From Cladophialophora immunda (taxonomy: Eukaryota; Ascomycota; Eurotiomycetes; Chaetothyriales; Herpotrichiellaceae): DNA of 64,000 nt. The notes under the pieces were generated by a model that searched no databases, was not told the DNA's origin, and saw nothing but the letters and a program-made list of their open reading frames with translations. The DNA lies in the NCBI RefSeq assembly GCF_000835495.1, contig NW_015622548.1, positions 620,001-684,000 of the forward strand. Reading direction: 5' to 3'. Positions 1-10,061 of this stretch are shown one piece after another; positions within the stretch are counted from its first letter, which is position 1; each line of letters starts with the position of its first letter. The position numbers were made by a program, and so were the translations under genes.

Positions 1-153
1 CTCAAACGTTCTCGGCCCCCAGAAGGCGCTCTGCTGGGTGCGCAAAAGACTCGTCAGGCTGGACGCGTTGATAATGCCAAGAGGTAAGGCGTACTCGAGC
101 TCGTCAATTGATTCGACGAGGGGAGTGATGCGAAATAGACATGCGTAGAACAT
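1..153 (-). CDS. Possible gene fragment cut by the left edge
   Basis: On the minus strand a reading frame opens with ATG at 153 and stays open for 51 codons to the window edge. It begins MFYACLFRITPLVES and ends at the edge with QSAFWGPRTFE, a composition that looks like protein. No family was recognised. The ATG may be internal to a larger exon, since the frame stays open a little further upstream (LRRGESHPPSSY). It could also be a chance open frame, so confidence is low. Confidence 0.3.
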   Translation of the reverse strand, partial: MFYACLFRITPLVESIDELEYALPLGIINASSLTSLLRTQQSAFWGPRTFE

Positions 154-603
154 GTACGAGGAGGGGGGATGGCTCTCGCCTCGTCGAAGCCTCGACAAAG
201 TTGCCCCTCTCGATCGCAAAATAGGCAGACGTGCTGGCACCTTGGTCAGGAATCAGGACGGATCAAGTGATGCTTGGGCGTCCCGATATATCGTCAGATT
301 TGCCACCTGCGGGCGGATCTGGGGTGCATGTCGCTGCAGCATGCCGAACCCTTTTAATTCGTTGGAGAGAATGAACGATGAAAGGCCTCTACACATCACA
401 CGACCACGAACGAATATCATAGACTAAGAATCCCTCGGTCTCGCACTGATGGATGTTTCATCATTCACGCCCGGATAGGACCAGCCGGTCGGGCCGAGTT
501 GTATCATTGGGTACGGAAAAGCAAGCTGTGTCGTAAAACTCGTTCCCTGGGTTTGTTGATGCGTCATCGTCATCTCCCTGGCTTGCCAATTCTAAAACGG
601 CCA

Positions 604-634
604 CATCATCATCATCATAATAATAATAATCATC
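604..634. repeat. ATC/ATA trinucleotide microsatellite
   Basis: Five ATC-type units pass directly into ATA units and then back to ATC. This is an imperfect microsatellite about 90 bases past the stop codon of the minus-strand glycine-zipper gene. Confidence 0.85.
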
Positions 635-650
635 GCGGAATCGAAAACGT

Positions 651-663
651 CCCCCCCCCCCCC
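651..663. repeat. Poly-C run of 13
   Basis: Thirteen consecutive C on the plus strand (poly-G on the transcript side of the minus-strand gene). It is likely to vary in length and is prone to sequencing error. Confidence 0.85.
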
Positions 664-718
664 AAATAAAAAGCCTTCGCTCTTCGAAGAACCCCCAAGA
701 ATGACTCCCGTCCGTTTC

Positions 719-1570
719 TCAGTCATGGCCCTTCCGCCTTTCATGGCTGTGTCTCCGTCCGTCATGACGGCCGTGACTGTGGCCCCGCTCGTGCGCGTCT
801 CTGTCTCGACTTTGACTCCTCGAGCGGCTGTGGCTGTTTTTCCTGCGGTATTCCCTCTCCCAGCGCTCCTGCTCTCGATCCCTCTTCTCTTCTCTCCACT
901 TCCTGTGTTTGCCATAGTCCTTGCCCCCGACCCAGCCCACCAACGCGCCACCGACCGTGCCGAGCCCTGGGAAAAGCAGATCGCCTAGTAATCCGCCGCC
1001 GGCGGCGCCGAGGAAGCCATCGGCATTGGTCGAGCGTGAGTGGTCCGATATGCGACGGGTTCGCTCCTTGTGATTCCTCCTGTTGGGCTCGGGATCTGAG
1101 GAATAACCAGACCCGGAAGGGTCACCGTGTGAGGGTCTGTGGTGCGGTCGATGGTGAGGTGGTCCGTAAGGCAGATGTTGATAGGCTTGAGGGACGTATG
1201 GACCGGGAGGATATGGAGATAGTTGCTGGACGGGATTGGCTTGGAAATTGGGCTGATTGAGGGCGTATGTCGGCTGGCTTGAGAGGGAAGGGCGATGCTG
1301 TCCAGGCGTCGCAGGTGTCGCGGCGAAATGGACTTTGGGTTCGTTGTTGAGTGGTTGGTAGGCAGGAGGAGGGAGATGGGGAGGAGGACCGTACGGCGAA
1401 GGCGGTTGAACGCCAAACTGTGGACTCGGTTGGCCTGGCTGGCCGGATTGATAACCAAATCCCGCCTGCGACGAATGTACCGTCTGTGGTTGTGGCGGCA
1501 CATATGAACCATTGTTATGTTGTTCCAGCGGAGGCCTGGGGGCCGATGTAAAGTAATCTGCGGCTGCCAT
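719..1570 (-). CDS. Glycine-zipper protein with Pro/Gln-rich N-terminus and Arg/Ser/His tail
   Basis: Single exon, 283 residues. The start at 1570 was chosen because it has a strong context (cccaccATGG) and the in-frame codons upstream look non-coding. Residues 1-150 are low complexity and rich in Pro, Gln, Gly and Tyr. Residues about 185-216 form a glycine zipper (GFLGAAGGGLLGD, then GTVGGALVGWVGG), the kind of segment that packs as a membrane hairpin or oligomerises. A highly charged KHRKWREEKRDREQ stretch follows, and the C-terminus is rich in SR, RD and HSHGRH motifs. Fungal proteins of this layout are common but uncharacterised. Membrane or stress-granule roles are only conjecture. The gene stands alone, with about 1.3 kb upstream free of recognisable genes. 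Confidence 0.8.
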   Translation of the reverse strand: MAAADYFTSAPRPPLEQHNNGSYVPPQPQTVHSSQAGFGYQSGQPGQPSPQFGVQPPSPYGPPPHLPPPAYQPLNNEPKVHFAATPATPGQHRPSLSSQPTYALNQPNFQANPVQQLSPYPPGPYVPQAYQHLPYGPPHHRPHHRPSHGDPSGSGYSSDPEPNRRNHKERTRRISDHSRSTNADGFLGAAGGGLLGDLLFPGLGTVGGALVGWVGGKDYGKHRKWREEKRDREQERWEREYRRKNSHSRSRSQSRDRDAHERGHSHGRHDGRRHSHERRKGHD

Positions 1571-2844
1571 GGTGGGACGTTTGTGAGTTGCTCTCCCGCT
1601 TGAGACGAAGATGGTGGGAGAATCAGGTTCAAGAAAGCCAGAGTTGGTAAGCAGACTTATAACAAGAATAGGAACCACATGCTGCGCAATGTCGATCCGA
1701 CATAGGAGGCAAGAACCTCGACCGTATTGGAAGACTGCCTGGCGAGGCTAAATACCGGCTCGTTGGAATGTTCGAAGAGGTGGGTAGGTCGAACTTGTCC
1801 AAGTCACAAGCGCCTGTCATGCGCCAGCCATGGCAATGGATCTGGGTGAAGCAGGGCGAAGCGGGGATCCTCGCATATTAACTCACACTCTGGGTCTCCC
1901 GGACTTTGCTAGGTTTCCCTGGTGCCCTGATCAGCTTCTCAAACTCCGTCTGGTGTTATGGTCCAAGTCTGAACATGATTCGTGGGGCGGGCTACCCTCC
2001 CGTAGTGTGGGTGTGGCGCAGGCCCGGGCGATGCCTGAGAGAACTTTGTGTTGCTCAAAGTTCCCTCGCTCTCGCGGCTCGCTGATTTCCAAAGAGACGG
2101 GACGCCCGATTTCTGGGGAGCCCCAGCATGCCTTCAATAGCCTCTCGGTCCCTTGATTGTCGCTTGGCTTCGCCTCTACTGATTTCAGGTACTGTGTCGT
2201 TTGGGAAACGAGTTGGAGAAGAGAAGAAAAAGGCCTCCCAGCTATCGACGTCATCGAGATGGTCGCCAAGCACGCCAAGCAGCTCATCCCCTTGCCCTTG
2301 ATTGGCTCTGACAAGGTGTCGACTCCGGAAATTCCCAGCAGGCTCCTTACATAGACCTGTCGGGTTGCTGGATAGTATACCATACCCCATGTACCGTGCT
2401 CCGGAATCCATGCTCAAGGGACGAGACAGCTCAATATTGACACAGCCCATGAACACCGGTTACACGACCTTCAAGATGCTCACCGCTTCTCAGGCACTGG
2501 ACAAGGCGAGCGGCCCCAGCCGAGTCGAACTGCTCCCAGCCCTTGTGGCTAGCTGCTGGTGTACTGCGCCTTGAAACCCGACCTGCAAAAGACCGCCAGC
2601 GTACTTCAGGGCCATCGGTGACGGTTCAAAGTCAAAAAGAAGAGGCGGGAGAGGAACATTTGTTAACATTTTGCGTGTGCATACATCTCTCCCGACCCGC
2701 CAGTGGCTGCCTTGTGCACCAGAGCTCCTCCCGGCGCCTGATAATGCTTACATATGTCCCTGCAGAATTTTTGTCCAAGCTGTCATAAAAGTACATTGAG
2801 CCTCGACGACAAAGGGCCGCGAGAACAAAAGGCTCAAGCAGACA
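1571..2844. other. Intergenic, 1.3 kb, no supported gene
   Basis: Several open frames of 65-150 codons exist on both strands (for example minus 1931-2383). None has recognisable motifs, consistent splice signals or a convincing start. The stretch probably carries the promoter of the minus-strand glycine-zipper gene and the 3' region of mL44. Confidence 0.5.
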
Positions 2845-4029
2845 TTAGCCGACAACTTCGCCGGCATCCACCAGAATCGGGTTCCACGCTTTGGCTCCGG
2901 GCTCTTCCATTTCGCTAGGCAATCGAAACTCGGTTGGGCTGTAAAGATACCAGCCCTTGAGTGCTGCCACTGCCGCTCGTGTTCTGGCTTCGTCCAAGCT
3001 GGCACCTGCGCCTTCGCCCAACTGGTCGCTGCCTGAATATATTCCCACCACGTAAACGGGGGTCCTGCTCTTCCGCCCAGTTTCACTCAAAATCTTGGCC
3101 ACAGGTGCCTGGAATCCTTCTCTTCCACACAGTCGGCTCAAGTCTCTGGTTGGATTCTTAAACTGGAATAGACTTGACATATCCAATTGTCGAGACATGA
3201 AGTGATCGCTGTAGAATTTCTTTGCGGCCGCTCTCCCCGCGTGCAAGTATACTGCGCCAATCACTGCTCTCACAAAATTTGTACTGGCTCGTTGTAGAGT
3301 GACGCCTTTCGAGGCCAAATCTTCAGACGGAGTTGGCCGTTCAGGAAGTTCACCAAACTGGTCGTTGTGGACCGACTTGGCACTTAAACTTCGTGTCCAT
3401 TTTGCTCTCGGGTCATTATTACTGCCGCTTGAACCTGAACCCCCATTCCCAAGAGTTTGTTCCGGAGGCATTCTCTTGAATTGCAACAGGCCTGGGTCGA
3501 CCTCACCTCCGGGTTCAGCGGCAGCTTCCACACCCCATTCTTTAGCCATCTGCGTCAACGTCGCAGGGCCGTGATAGGCGTACATTGCCGCGTAGATGAC
3601 GGCGAGCGGTAACCTTGGGTATTGACTTATAATGTATTCAGATGTGTAGAATCCCAACAAGTCATTCCCAAGCAGGGCAAAGGCTTTGTTGTTGAATCGC
3701 ATAGAGCGATCCGCCGAGTCGTCAACAAGGGTTCGTGCCAAAGTTTCGAGGGGGAAACGAGAGGGTAAGGCGAGTCGAGCATGCAAGGCAGCCAGTTTGG
3801 CAGACGTCCTTGCGGCGGCGACCGGAGGTGAGGGCAACTTCATGAGTTCTTCCTCGGAGAGATAGGGCCCATCTGTGACTTGACGCAGGGATTCATCTTC
3901 GGGATCTGAGGGAGCGGCAGCGGTCGCTTGGAACCGTCGATGAAGGCGAGGTTGACATTGAAGGAGTTCCGGTCTCGTTCGAGGTGAAAGTACAGTGCCG
4001 CTCCATCTCAGGAGCCTCAACCTCTTCAT
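2845..4029 (-). CDS. mrpl3: Mitochondrial large-subunit ribosomal protein mL44 (MrpL3)
   Basis: Single exon, 394 residues from the ATG at 4029. A longer in-frame frame starts at 4227, but the chosen start gives a basic mitochondrial presequence (MKRLRLLRWSGTVLSPRTR...). The body is an RNase III-like fold, roughly residues 75-285, with the helical signature ETLARTLVDDSADRS and FALLGNDLLGFYTSEYI. A double-stranded-RNA-binding-like domain follows near the C-terminus (VYVVGIYSGSDQLGEGAGAS, then EARTRAAVAALKGWYL). This is the known architecture of yeast MrpL3 and human MRPL44, structural components of the mitoribosome. An acidic catalytic RNase III set is not expected in the family. The gene is divergent from the NmrA-type gene, with 457 bp between the starts. 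Confidence 0.93.
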   Translation of the reverse strand: MKRLRLLRWSGTVLSPRTRPELLQCQPRLHRRFQATAAAPSDPEDESLRQVTDGPYLSEEELMKLPSPPVAAARTSAKLAALHARLALPSRFPLETLARTLVDDSADRSMRFNNKAFALLGNDLLGFYTSEYIISQYPRLPLAVIYAAMYAYHGPATLTQMAKEWGVEAAAEPGGEVDPGLLQFKRMPPEQTLGNGGSGSSGSNNDPRAKWTRSLSAKSVHNDQFGELPERPTPSEDLASKGVTLQRASTNFVRAVIGAVYLHAGRAAAKKFYSDHFMSRQLDMSSLFQFKNPTRDLSRLCGREGFQAPVAKILSETGRKSRTPVYVVGIYSGSDQLGEGAGASLDEARTRAAVAALKGWYLYSPTEFRLPSEMEEPGAKAWNPILVDAGEVVG

Positions 4030-4486
4030 GAGAGCTGAAGGAGCTCTTTGCAGACTCTGTAGTGATTCCGCAGTGCCCGGGGGAAGGTTGATGGATATTG
4101 GAATCCGGGGGATAACTGGGCGCAGAGGCACTGCGAATTCGATGGTGTAAGAGACTTTTTCTCCTGCGACACGAGACCATTGGAAGTCCAACGCGAAAGG
4201 AAATTCGGCTGGAGAGGCTGCGACCAATTAAGCTGCGCCTTGGCATTCAGTCCCAAAGAGGAAGTAGTCTCTTAACTCCGCTTCCTTCTTCTACCAGAAC
4301 TTAACCTTTGACTCTACAACTATCAAAGGCCGCAAGAGGTATTCATCTCTAGGTGGCTTCCACATGTGGTAAGTTGGTAGCGAGACATCATGGCCAATTT
4401 AATCCCATGTTTTGCGACACCGGGCACATAAAGTAACGCAGCACGGAAAGAGCAGAGGACGCTTTCGAGATGACCAGACAATCACT
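4030..4486. promoter_or_regulatory. Shared divergent promoter, mL44 / NmrA-type gene
   Basis: The 457 bp lie between two start codons that face away from each other, so the promoters of both genes must be here. No clear TATA box was seen. The span contains an in-frame extension of each gene, which is why both starts carry some uncertainty. Confidence 0.6.
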
Positions 4487-5478
4487 ATGGCCGTCCTTCT
4501 CACTGGCGGTACCGGTAAGACGTCAATTCGCATTGCCGCTCTGTTGCAAGGTGCAAAGGTGCCTTTCTTGTTAGCTTCTCGCCGAGGTCAAGCTGCGGCG
4601 CCGGAGGGGATGCCCGCTGTTAATTTCCACTGGTCGAACCTTTCAACCTATGATGGCCCTTTCACGCAAAGCTTCCCAGGCAACGAAAAGATATCTGCAG
4701 TCTATCTCATCTCACCAGAGATATCAGACCCTGTATCTCCAATGAATGCCTTCATTGATCTCGCTGTTGAAAAGTACCAGGTCAAGAGATTTGTTCTCTT
4801 GGCGGGTGGCTCTATTGAGCAGGACGGCCACCATGTTGGCAAAGTTTGGCAGCACCTGGTTGATATTGGGGTGGAATATTGCGTTATCCGTGCCACTTGG
4901 TTCATGGGTGAGTTACAAGCTTTCTGTCCAACTCTGCGGTGGCTTGCTGGTTTGCTAAAGTTCGGCGAAATAGAGAGGATGTCAGAGCAGGAACACCTAC
5001 CCACGATCAGGAACGAGAACAGAATCTACACAGCTTGCGAGGACGGCAAGGCTCCATTCATTAGCGCCATTGATATCGCCGCCGTGGCATATGAAGTTCT
5101 AACCTGCGAGTCCCCTCAGCATTGCGACTACCGGCTGCTAGGACCGGAACTGTTGAGTTACGATGAGGTAAGGCCCTGCGGCTTGGCGAAGAAGCTCCAA
5201 CAACAGACTCAGGCTGACTAGAGGAACAGGTCGCTGCGAAGTTGAGCAATGCCTTGGGCCGCAAGATTGAGCATGTCAGGCTATCTGCCGAGGACAACAT
5301 TCAGAGATACATCAAAGCCGGCTTTGCCGAACAGTATGCCAGGCTGCTGACCTGGCTGGAAACTATGACGGCGCAAGGGGCTGAAGAGAGAATGAACAAG
5401 GATGTTGAAACGGTGACGGGCAGGCCGCCGATGAAATTCGACAACTGGGTGGAGCTGCACAAGGATGTATGGCGGTGA
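4487..5478 (+). CDS. NmrA-like NAD(P)-dependent oxidoreductase, festuclavine dehydrogenase type
   Basis: Three exons, 4487-4907, 4974-5167 and 5230-5478, give 287 residues. Intron 1 (66 bp) is GTGAGT...ATAG and intron 2 (62 bp) is GTAAGG...ACAG with a CTGAC branch. Removing intron 1 joins TWFM to ERMSEQEHLPTIRNE, which matches the family pattern WFM-E..SEQ. The N-terminus MAVLLTGGTGKTS is a Rossmann dinucleotide-binding loop. The segment FISAIDIAAVAYEVL and the motif LLGPELLSYDE are typical of the EasG/FgaFS-like group of NmrA proteins. Members reduce iminium or related substrates, but the group is broad. No ergot or other alkaloid genes are nearby, so the substrate is unknown. Confidence 0.88.
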
Positions 5479-6460
5479 AAGCTGACATTTCTGCGGTTTG
5501 GAATGTGTTCTGAAAAGAGCAGCAATAGTTACTTCTGCCACGTCAATTCCATGGAAGTGATCGAAGAGACAAGAAGCAAAATCCAGAAAGGGGAATACTG
5601 ATTCGAGAAAGCGTAGTCTGGTGTCACATAGCTACCGTTTGGGTATATCGTCGAGGAGGTAGTCGAGCATCCTTGGTCGTCTTTGGTAAAAGGCACCTGC
5701 CTCCATTCCGAGGCTCCGAGGCAATTTGTCCACATTAACAATCCGCCGTAGTAATATCAATAATGGACTGCAGTTGCTGGCCACAATCTCACGGCGGGGA
5801 GTCTTGGCTCCCGCAAGGCTTGGTGGATTTCTTGTCCTTTGGTATAGCTATGGCTATTATTGGGAGTCTGATATAGTAAGCACTTCTAGAAGCCAAGACC
5901 GGCGGAGTGGGAACCTGGGATGGCGACTAACATGGGCTAAGGGCGATTTGGTCCCCTCCCGTTGGTATGGCATTGGCACCAGGGTGATTTGGGCTCCTCC
6001 TGGTGGTATCGGGCATGGCGACATGCATTCCGCCATCGAGCCAATGGATATAGTCGCCTTGGCGAGCGCTTTGTCACGCTGCTACTTGCCGGGCGCAGTA
6101 AAAGCGCATTTCTCGATTAGGAAGTGTGTGTAATTCACCCAGTGGATATTGGTGACTCTACCTTGGGTATGGACCGTCGACTTCGTATGTGCGGAATGGA
6201 CCATACTAATACTAAGAGCCCGAATCGGGTCGAGGGATGTGTATAAAGATGCCATATAACTCCCGCCAGTCAATACGGATCTTCTCCCCCATCATCACAA
6301 CACACAACCAACAACCAACCAACCTACAGTCTTTCCTTATCTTTCATTTTCTTTCCTTCTTTCCTTTGTTCTTTGGGCCCAACTGCTCGACACTCTTTCC
6401 AGCATCTAATAAGAAAACACTTAATTCCAAAAGCTTCAACCGCAAATCACATATCCAACA
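5479..6460. other. Intergenic, about 1 kb, upstream of the secreted-protein gene
   Basis: No convincing coding frame on either strand. The right part is clearly promoter and leader of the gene at 6461. It has a TATA box, an AC-rich stretch (about 6296-6326) and a long CT-rich tract (about 6330-6375), a common mark of well-expressed fungal genes. Confidence 0.6.
6242..6247 (+). promoter_or_regulatory. TATA box
   Basis: A TATAAA element 214 bases before the ATG at 6461. It is followed by a CA-rich and then CT-rich leader, the usual layout of a strong fungal core promoter with transcription starting in or near the pyrimidine tract. Confidence 0.55.
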
Positions 6461-7180
6461 ATGCATTCCAAAGCCGTCGTCCTTTCTCTTCTTGCCGCTT
6501 CCGGCGCTCTTGCTGCTCCCCACAGCCGTCGCTACTATGACGACAAGGTCACCGTCGCCCTTAGCGATGGAGGTGAAACCGGCGCCCAGGTGACCCTCGA
6601 ATCAACGGTCCGAGACATGGGGGCCCCGGCCATCAGTGGTCCGTTCAACTCGATCGAGATCCGATTGGGCGAGGATGTCCAGAACCAAGAGCTCCGTTGC
6701 CAGGCTCTCGACAACTACGGATATCCCATCGTGGCCACCCGCGGCACCAACATTGACACCACCTTCTCCGATGCCGACAAGGGTCCTTGGACCTTCCGCC
6801 AGGCCAGCTATGTCAGCGAGGTTGTCTGCGACCCTACCTTTGTGAAGATCGACCCGGCCTCTGACGAGCTCAACCTGCGCGTCATTCTCGAAAGCCAATC
6901 CACCGAGACCGGCTCGCAGACATCCCTCCCTGCCGGATACCGCGCCGAGTCCGCCCCCGTCGCCACGAGCGGTCCCTTTGAAACCGTCGAACTCTCAGTC
7001 GGGTCGTTGGTCGAGCAGCAGAACTACCGCTGCCAGATCCTCGATCTCTACGGCAACCCTCTGGTCGTCCTCAGAGGCGCGAACAGAGACATCACCTTCT
7101 CTGACGCCGATAAGGGTGCTTGGACCTTGGAGACCCCCAGCGAGGTCAGCGAGATCATTTGCGATCCTACCTTTGCATGA
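6461..7180 (+). CDS. Small secreted protein with two tandem 111-residue repeats
   Basis: Single exon, 239 residues, ATG in good context (ccaacaATG). Residues 1-19 form a signal peptide (MHSKAVVLSLLAASGALAA). The rest is an internal duplication with a period of 111 residues. Repeat cores at about 59-128 and 170-239 share SGPF, E..V....RCQ.LD.YG.P, V..RG.N.D.TFSDADKG.WT and SEV.CDPTF. Each core has one conserved cysteine pair (C80/C123 and C191/C234), likely a disulfide. No enzyme motif is seen. The promoter with TATA box and CT tract suggests strong expression. It is probably an extracellular or cell-wall protein, and an effector-like role is conceivable but not shown. The family name was not recognised. 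Confidence 0.85.
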   Translation: MHSKAVVLSLLAASGALAAPHSRRYYDDKVTVALSDGGETGAQVTLESTVRDMGAPAISGPFNSIEIRLGEDVQNQELRCQALDNYGYPIVATRGTNIDTTFSDADKGPWTFRQASYVSEVVCDPTFVKIDPASDELNLRVILESQSTETGSQTSLPAGYRAESAPVATSGPFETVELSVGSLVEQQNYRCQILDLYGNPLVVLRGANRDITFSDADKGAWTLETPSEVSEIICDPTFA

Positions 7181-7645
7181 GCGATGACAGGTGATGTTCG
7201 AGTTGGCAGGACAGGAGGAGAGGACATAGGTGGCTGGCAAGTGATGGCATAGATGGGTCTGGTTATTTGAGTTGCATAGCGATTGGCGTTTTGTTTTTCT
7301 TGTTAGCATCAGCGACCGGCGTTATATAATTTTCTGATTTAATAGACACTCCTTTAGCAACATATAGTCACAAGAACTTATTCTGTGATCCAGACGATGC
7401 GCACAGTCTTGTTATTCTTGAAATGATGGGCTCTAATTGAACAGGTAGCGAGATGAGGTTCGAGGCAGAGGACTACAATCGGGAACTCGCGAGCTATCTA
7501 TAAGCTCCTCCGTAGACTACGGTCTACTATCTCCACTCGTAGAGTGCATCTGTTCATAGGCCGCCGCTCTCAGATTTCAAGCCTCACAAAGTCGCCAATT
7601 GATTTCAATAGACGGATTGATTTAGTCTACACGAGAGATCCAAAT
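7181..7645. other. Intergenic between secreted protein and regulator gene
   Basis: No coding frame recognised. I searched all frames for a Cys-rich zinc-cluster exon that could belong to the downstream regulator and found none. It contains a perfect 13-bp CCG/CGG palindrome, listed separately. Confidence 0.6.
7510..7522. promoter_or_regulatory. Perfect palindrome CCGTAGACTACGG
   Basis: A 13-bp perfect inverted repeat with CCG and CGG ends, 124 bp before the start of the regulator gene. Zn2Cys6 dimers bind paired CGG/CCG triplets with fixed spacing, so this is a plausible binding site. The assignment is by pattern only. Confidence 0.35.
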
Positions 7646-10061
7646 ATGCCCGACTTATCCCAATACCAGAATGTTTTCCGGATCGCGAAGCCAAACGCCC
7701 CTAAACGGTCGGGCCAGGCAGCCAAAAGCAAGCATCAATCCAATGGCCTCCCAGAGCAAACATCTGGCGGCCCTGCTCCCGACCACAACCGCAGTCTTGA
7801 CGACGGGGACAATATCTCTAAGGCCCAATCTCGACTACAAAAGCTCGAGGAAATGGTGACGATGTTGATGCAGGCAAATCAAGACACAAGTGGGCAGGGG
7901 AGCCAGGCCACGCCTCCCTCTCCAGGAAGCAGCCAGCGCGCAGCGTCGACAAGCGCGCCACCCAACACGGCGACGGCGACAGCGCCATCAATGGCGGATA
8001 CTTCCCCCGTGGCATCAGATCCGATACCCAACGGCCATCTCGATATCAGAGGAACTGAAACCAAATACCTCGGGGCTACTCACTGGGCTACAATTTTAGA
8101 AAATGTTCGTTTGCCTCTTGTTGCTCTTAGCCAGGTCGTCACCCTTACCACGCACAGATCAAAGACATTCAGGAATGTCTTGCACCGGAACCAGGTGATG
8201 GAGAGGACGGAGACTTCTCAAACCACAGAAATGACCCAGATATTGTCCTGTCCGATTTGCAGCCTTTGACCTTGGCCGAGGTCTGCAGCCTGTTGCCTCC
8301 CAGACCTGTAGTAGACAAACTACTTTCAGTGCAGTTCAATGCACGGTTTCTACACATCCGTAAGTCCTGCTCCTGGTAGTGATACGGACCCTTCGCTTAT
8401 CGTCGCAGCCTTCATACACAAGCAGAAATTCTTACGAGAGGTAGTTCTCACAGCAATACCACTACTTGCAGAGATAAGGGGTTGCTGACGTCTGGCAGTA
8501 TGAATCATTCTGGAACGATCCCTCATCGGTTTCTTTCCTTTGGCTCTCGATACTTTTCTCGTCCATGCATCTTGGCTCTCGAATCGCACGGCCCGAAGAA
8601 ATCGATTTCTTCCGGTCGCTCAAAGAAGCCTCGGATCTGTTCTTGACATGCGCGGGTCGAGCTTTGGTAGCTGGGCATTATCAAAAGGCGCGGCCCTACA
8701 GTGTTGAGGCTATGCTGCTCTATGCTGTTAGCAGGTTCTTCCAGCAGGGTGATTCCGAGACCGAGCCCTGGTTGTTGATGGGGGTGGCAGCCCGCCTTGC
8801 TTTGAGAATGGGATACCATCGAGACCCCAGTCATCTGGCTCACATTTCGCCGTTCGAAGGGGAAATGCGCCGAAGAGTATTCTCCACCGTGCAGACCTTT
8901 GAACTACTCCTTTCTTTCCAGGCAGGGCTTCCGGCCATTATCCACGAGGAGGGCTGTGACACTGCACCTCCGGGCAACCTGTTCGATGAAGACTTTGATG
9001 AATTTTCCACGGCCATTCCACCGTCGCGACCGCTCACGGATCCAACGCCGATGCTCTACTACTGTTATAAAGGCCACCTAGCGCAAACATTCCGAAAAGT
9101 GGCGCGGCAGGCTCTGTCGCCAAGAGTCCCAGCCTATGCGGATGTCTTGAGTCTAGACGGCGAGCTCCTCAAGATCCGCGCAGAAATACCGCCGAGCCTT
9201 AAATGGAGGCCTCTCGGCTCTTCCGTCACAGACGAGACTCACATAATAATGCACCGGCTCAACCTCGAGCTGGTCTATCAGAAGGGCATGATGATCCTTC
9301 ATAGAAGGTATCTGAGTCATGAGAGGATGAACCCTGCCTTCGAATATTCGCGGAATGCCTGCATCACTGCGAGCGTTCAAATGTTGCGATATCAAGCTGA
9401 GGTTGACCAAGCTACGCAGCCTGGAGGTCAGCTGCACAACAGTCAATGGACGACGTCGAATCTGGCGCACCATGATTTCCTTCTTGCGGCCATGATCACT
9501 TGTCTTGATTTGTACGAATCCCACCGCCAAACTCGTACAAAGGCCTTGTCAGCCCTAGACTTGGACGCGCAGAGGATAAAATACGACGCGCTAAAAGTCT
9601 CGCACGACATTTGGCAATCACAAAAATCAACCTCATTAGACGCTAGGCGAGCGTCGAACATTCTAGCGATCATGCTCTCGAAGATCCCTAGGCCAGGCTC
9701 CCAAATGCAGGAAGAGTTTAATGGAACCCACTCTGCAAGCACCGATATCACTCAGCCGTTGTCGCAGGTAAGCTTGGACGCTGTGAGAACCGCAAGCACG
9801 AACGAGAGCAGATCAGAAGGCGAGCCCTCGGCTCCAAATGACCCCTCAATCTTCCTGTTCGACAGTGGGCATTCAGCATCCCAGGATCCTGCGTCTCAGG
9901 AGTTTCTGGATGTGATCTTTAGCGATTCAGACATGGTCGACTGGGTGAGTTCTGGCTGCTCTCTACTGCATTCATTGTCGTTGCTTATCAAGCTTTCGCA
10001 GGGCATTCTAGATCAATACATCCAGGAAGGCTCAACACCGATGAGGTCGTTCGACTTTTGA
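7646..10061 (+). CDS. Fungal transcription factor-domain protein without a zinc cluster
   Basis: Five exons, 7646-8104, 8158-8359, 8409-8440, 8499-9944 and 10002-10061, give 732 residues. Introns are 53, 49, 58 and 57 bp. Splicing restores one frame across LEN/IKDIQECLAPEPG, FLHIP/FIHKQKFLRE/YESFWNDPSS and VDW/GILDQYIQEG. The core GTETKYLGATHWATILEN leading into FHIH-type segments is the fungal-specific transcription factor domain that normally follows a Zn2Cys6 cluster and coiled coil. The coiled-coil-like segment (LQKLEEMVTMLMQ) is present, but no CX2CX6C cluster is found in it or in the 465 bp upstream. It may act without direct DNA binding, or a first exon may be lost. The start could also be an in-frame upstream codon. 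It sits 403 bp before an MDR oxidoreductase on the same strand. Confidence 0.82.

Larger units (their letters stand above)
154..718. other. Gap with simple repeats, no gene seen
   Basis: No frame here looks like protein. The stretch lies between the left-edge frame and the 3' end of the glycine-zipper gene. It holds an ATC/ATA trinucleotide tract and a run of 13 C, listed separately, which probably sit in or just past the 3' untranslated region of that gene. Confidence 0.5.

Noticed and set aside
1931..2456. Two overlapping minus-strand frames of 133-150 codons
   Set aside because: No motif, no good start context and no sign of splicing to a neighbour.
4487..5478. Part of an ergot or indole alkaloid cluster, because the gene resembles EasG/FgaFS
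   Set aside because: No prenyltransferase, P450, catalase-like or other alkaloid genes are in the flanks, and this NmrA group is widespread outside such clusters.
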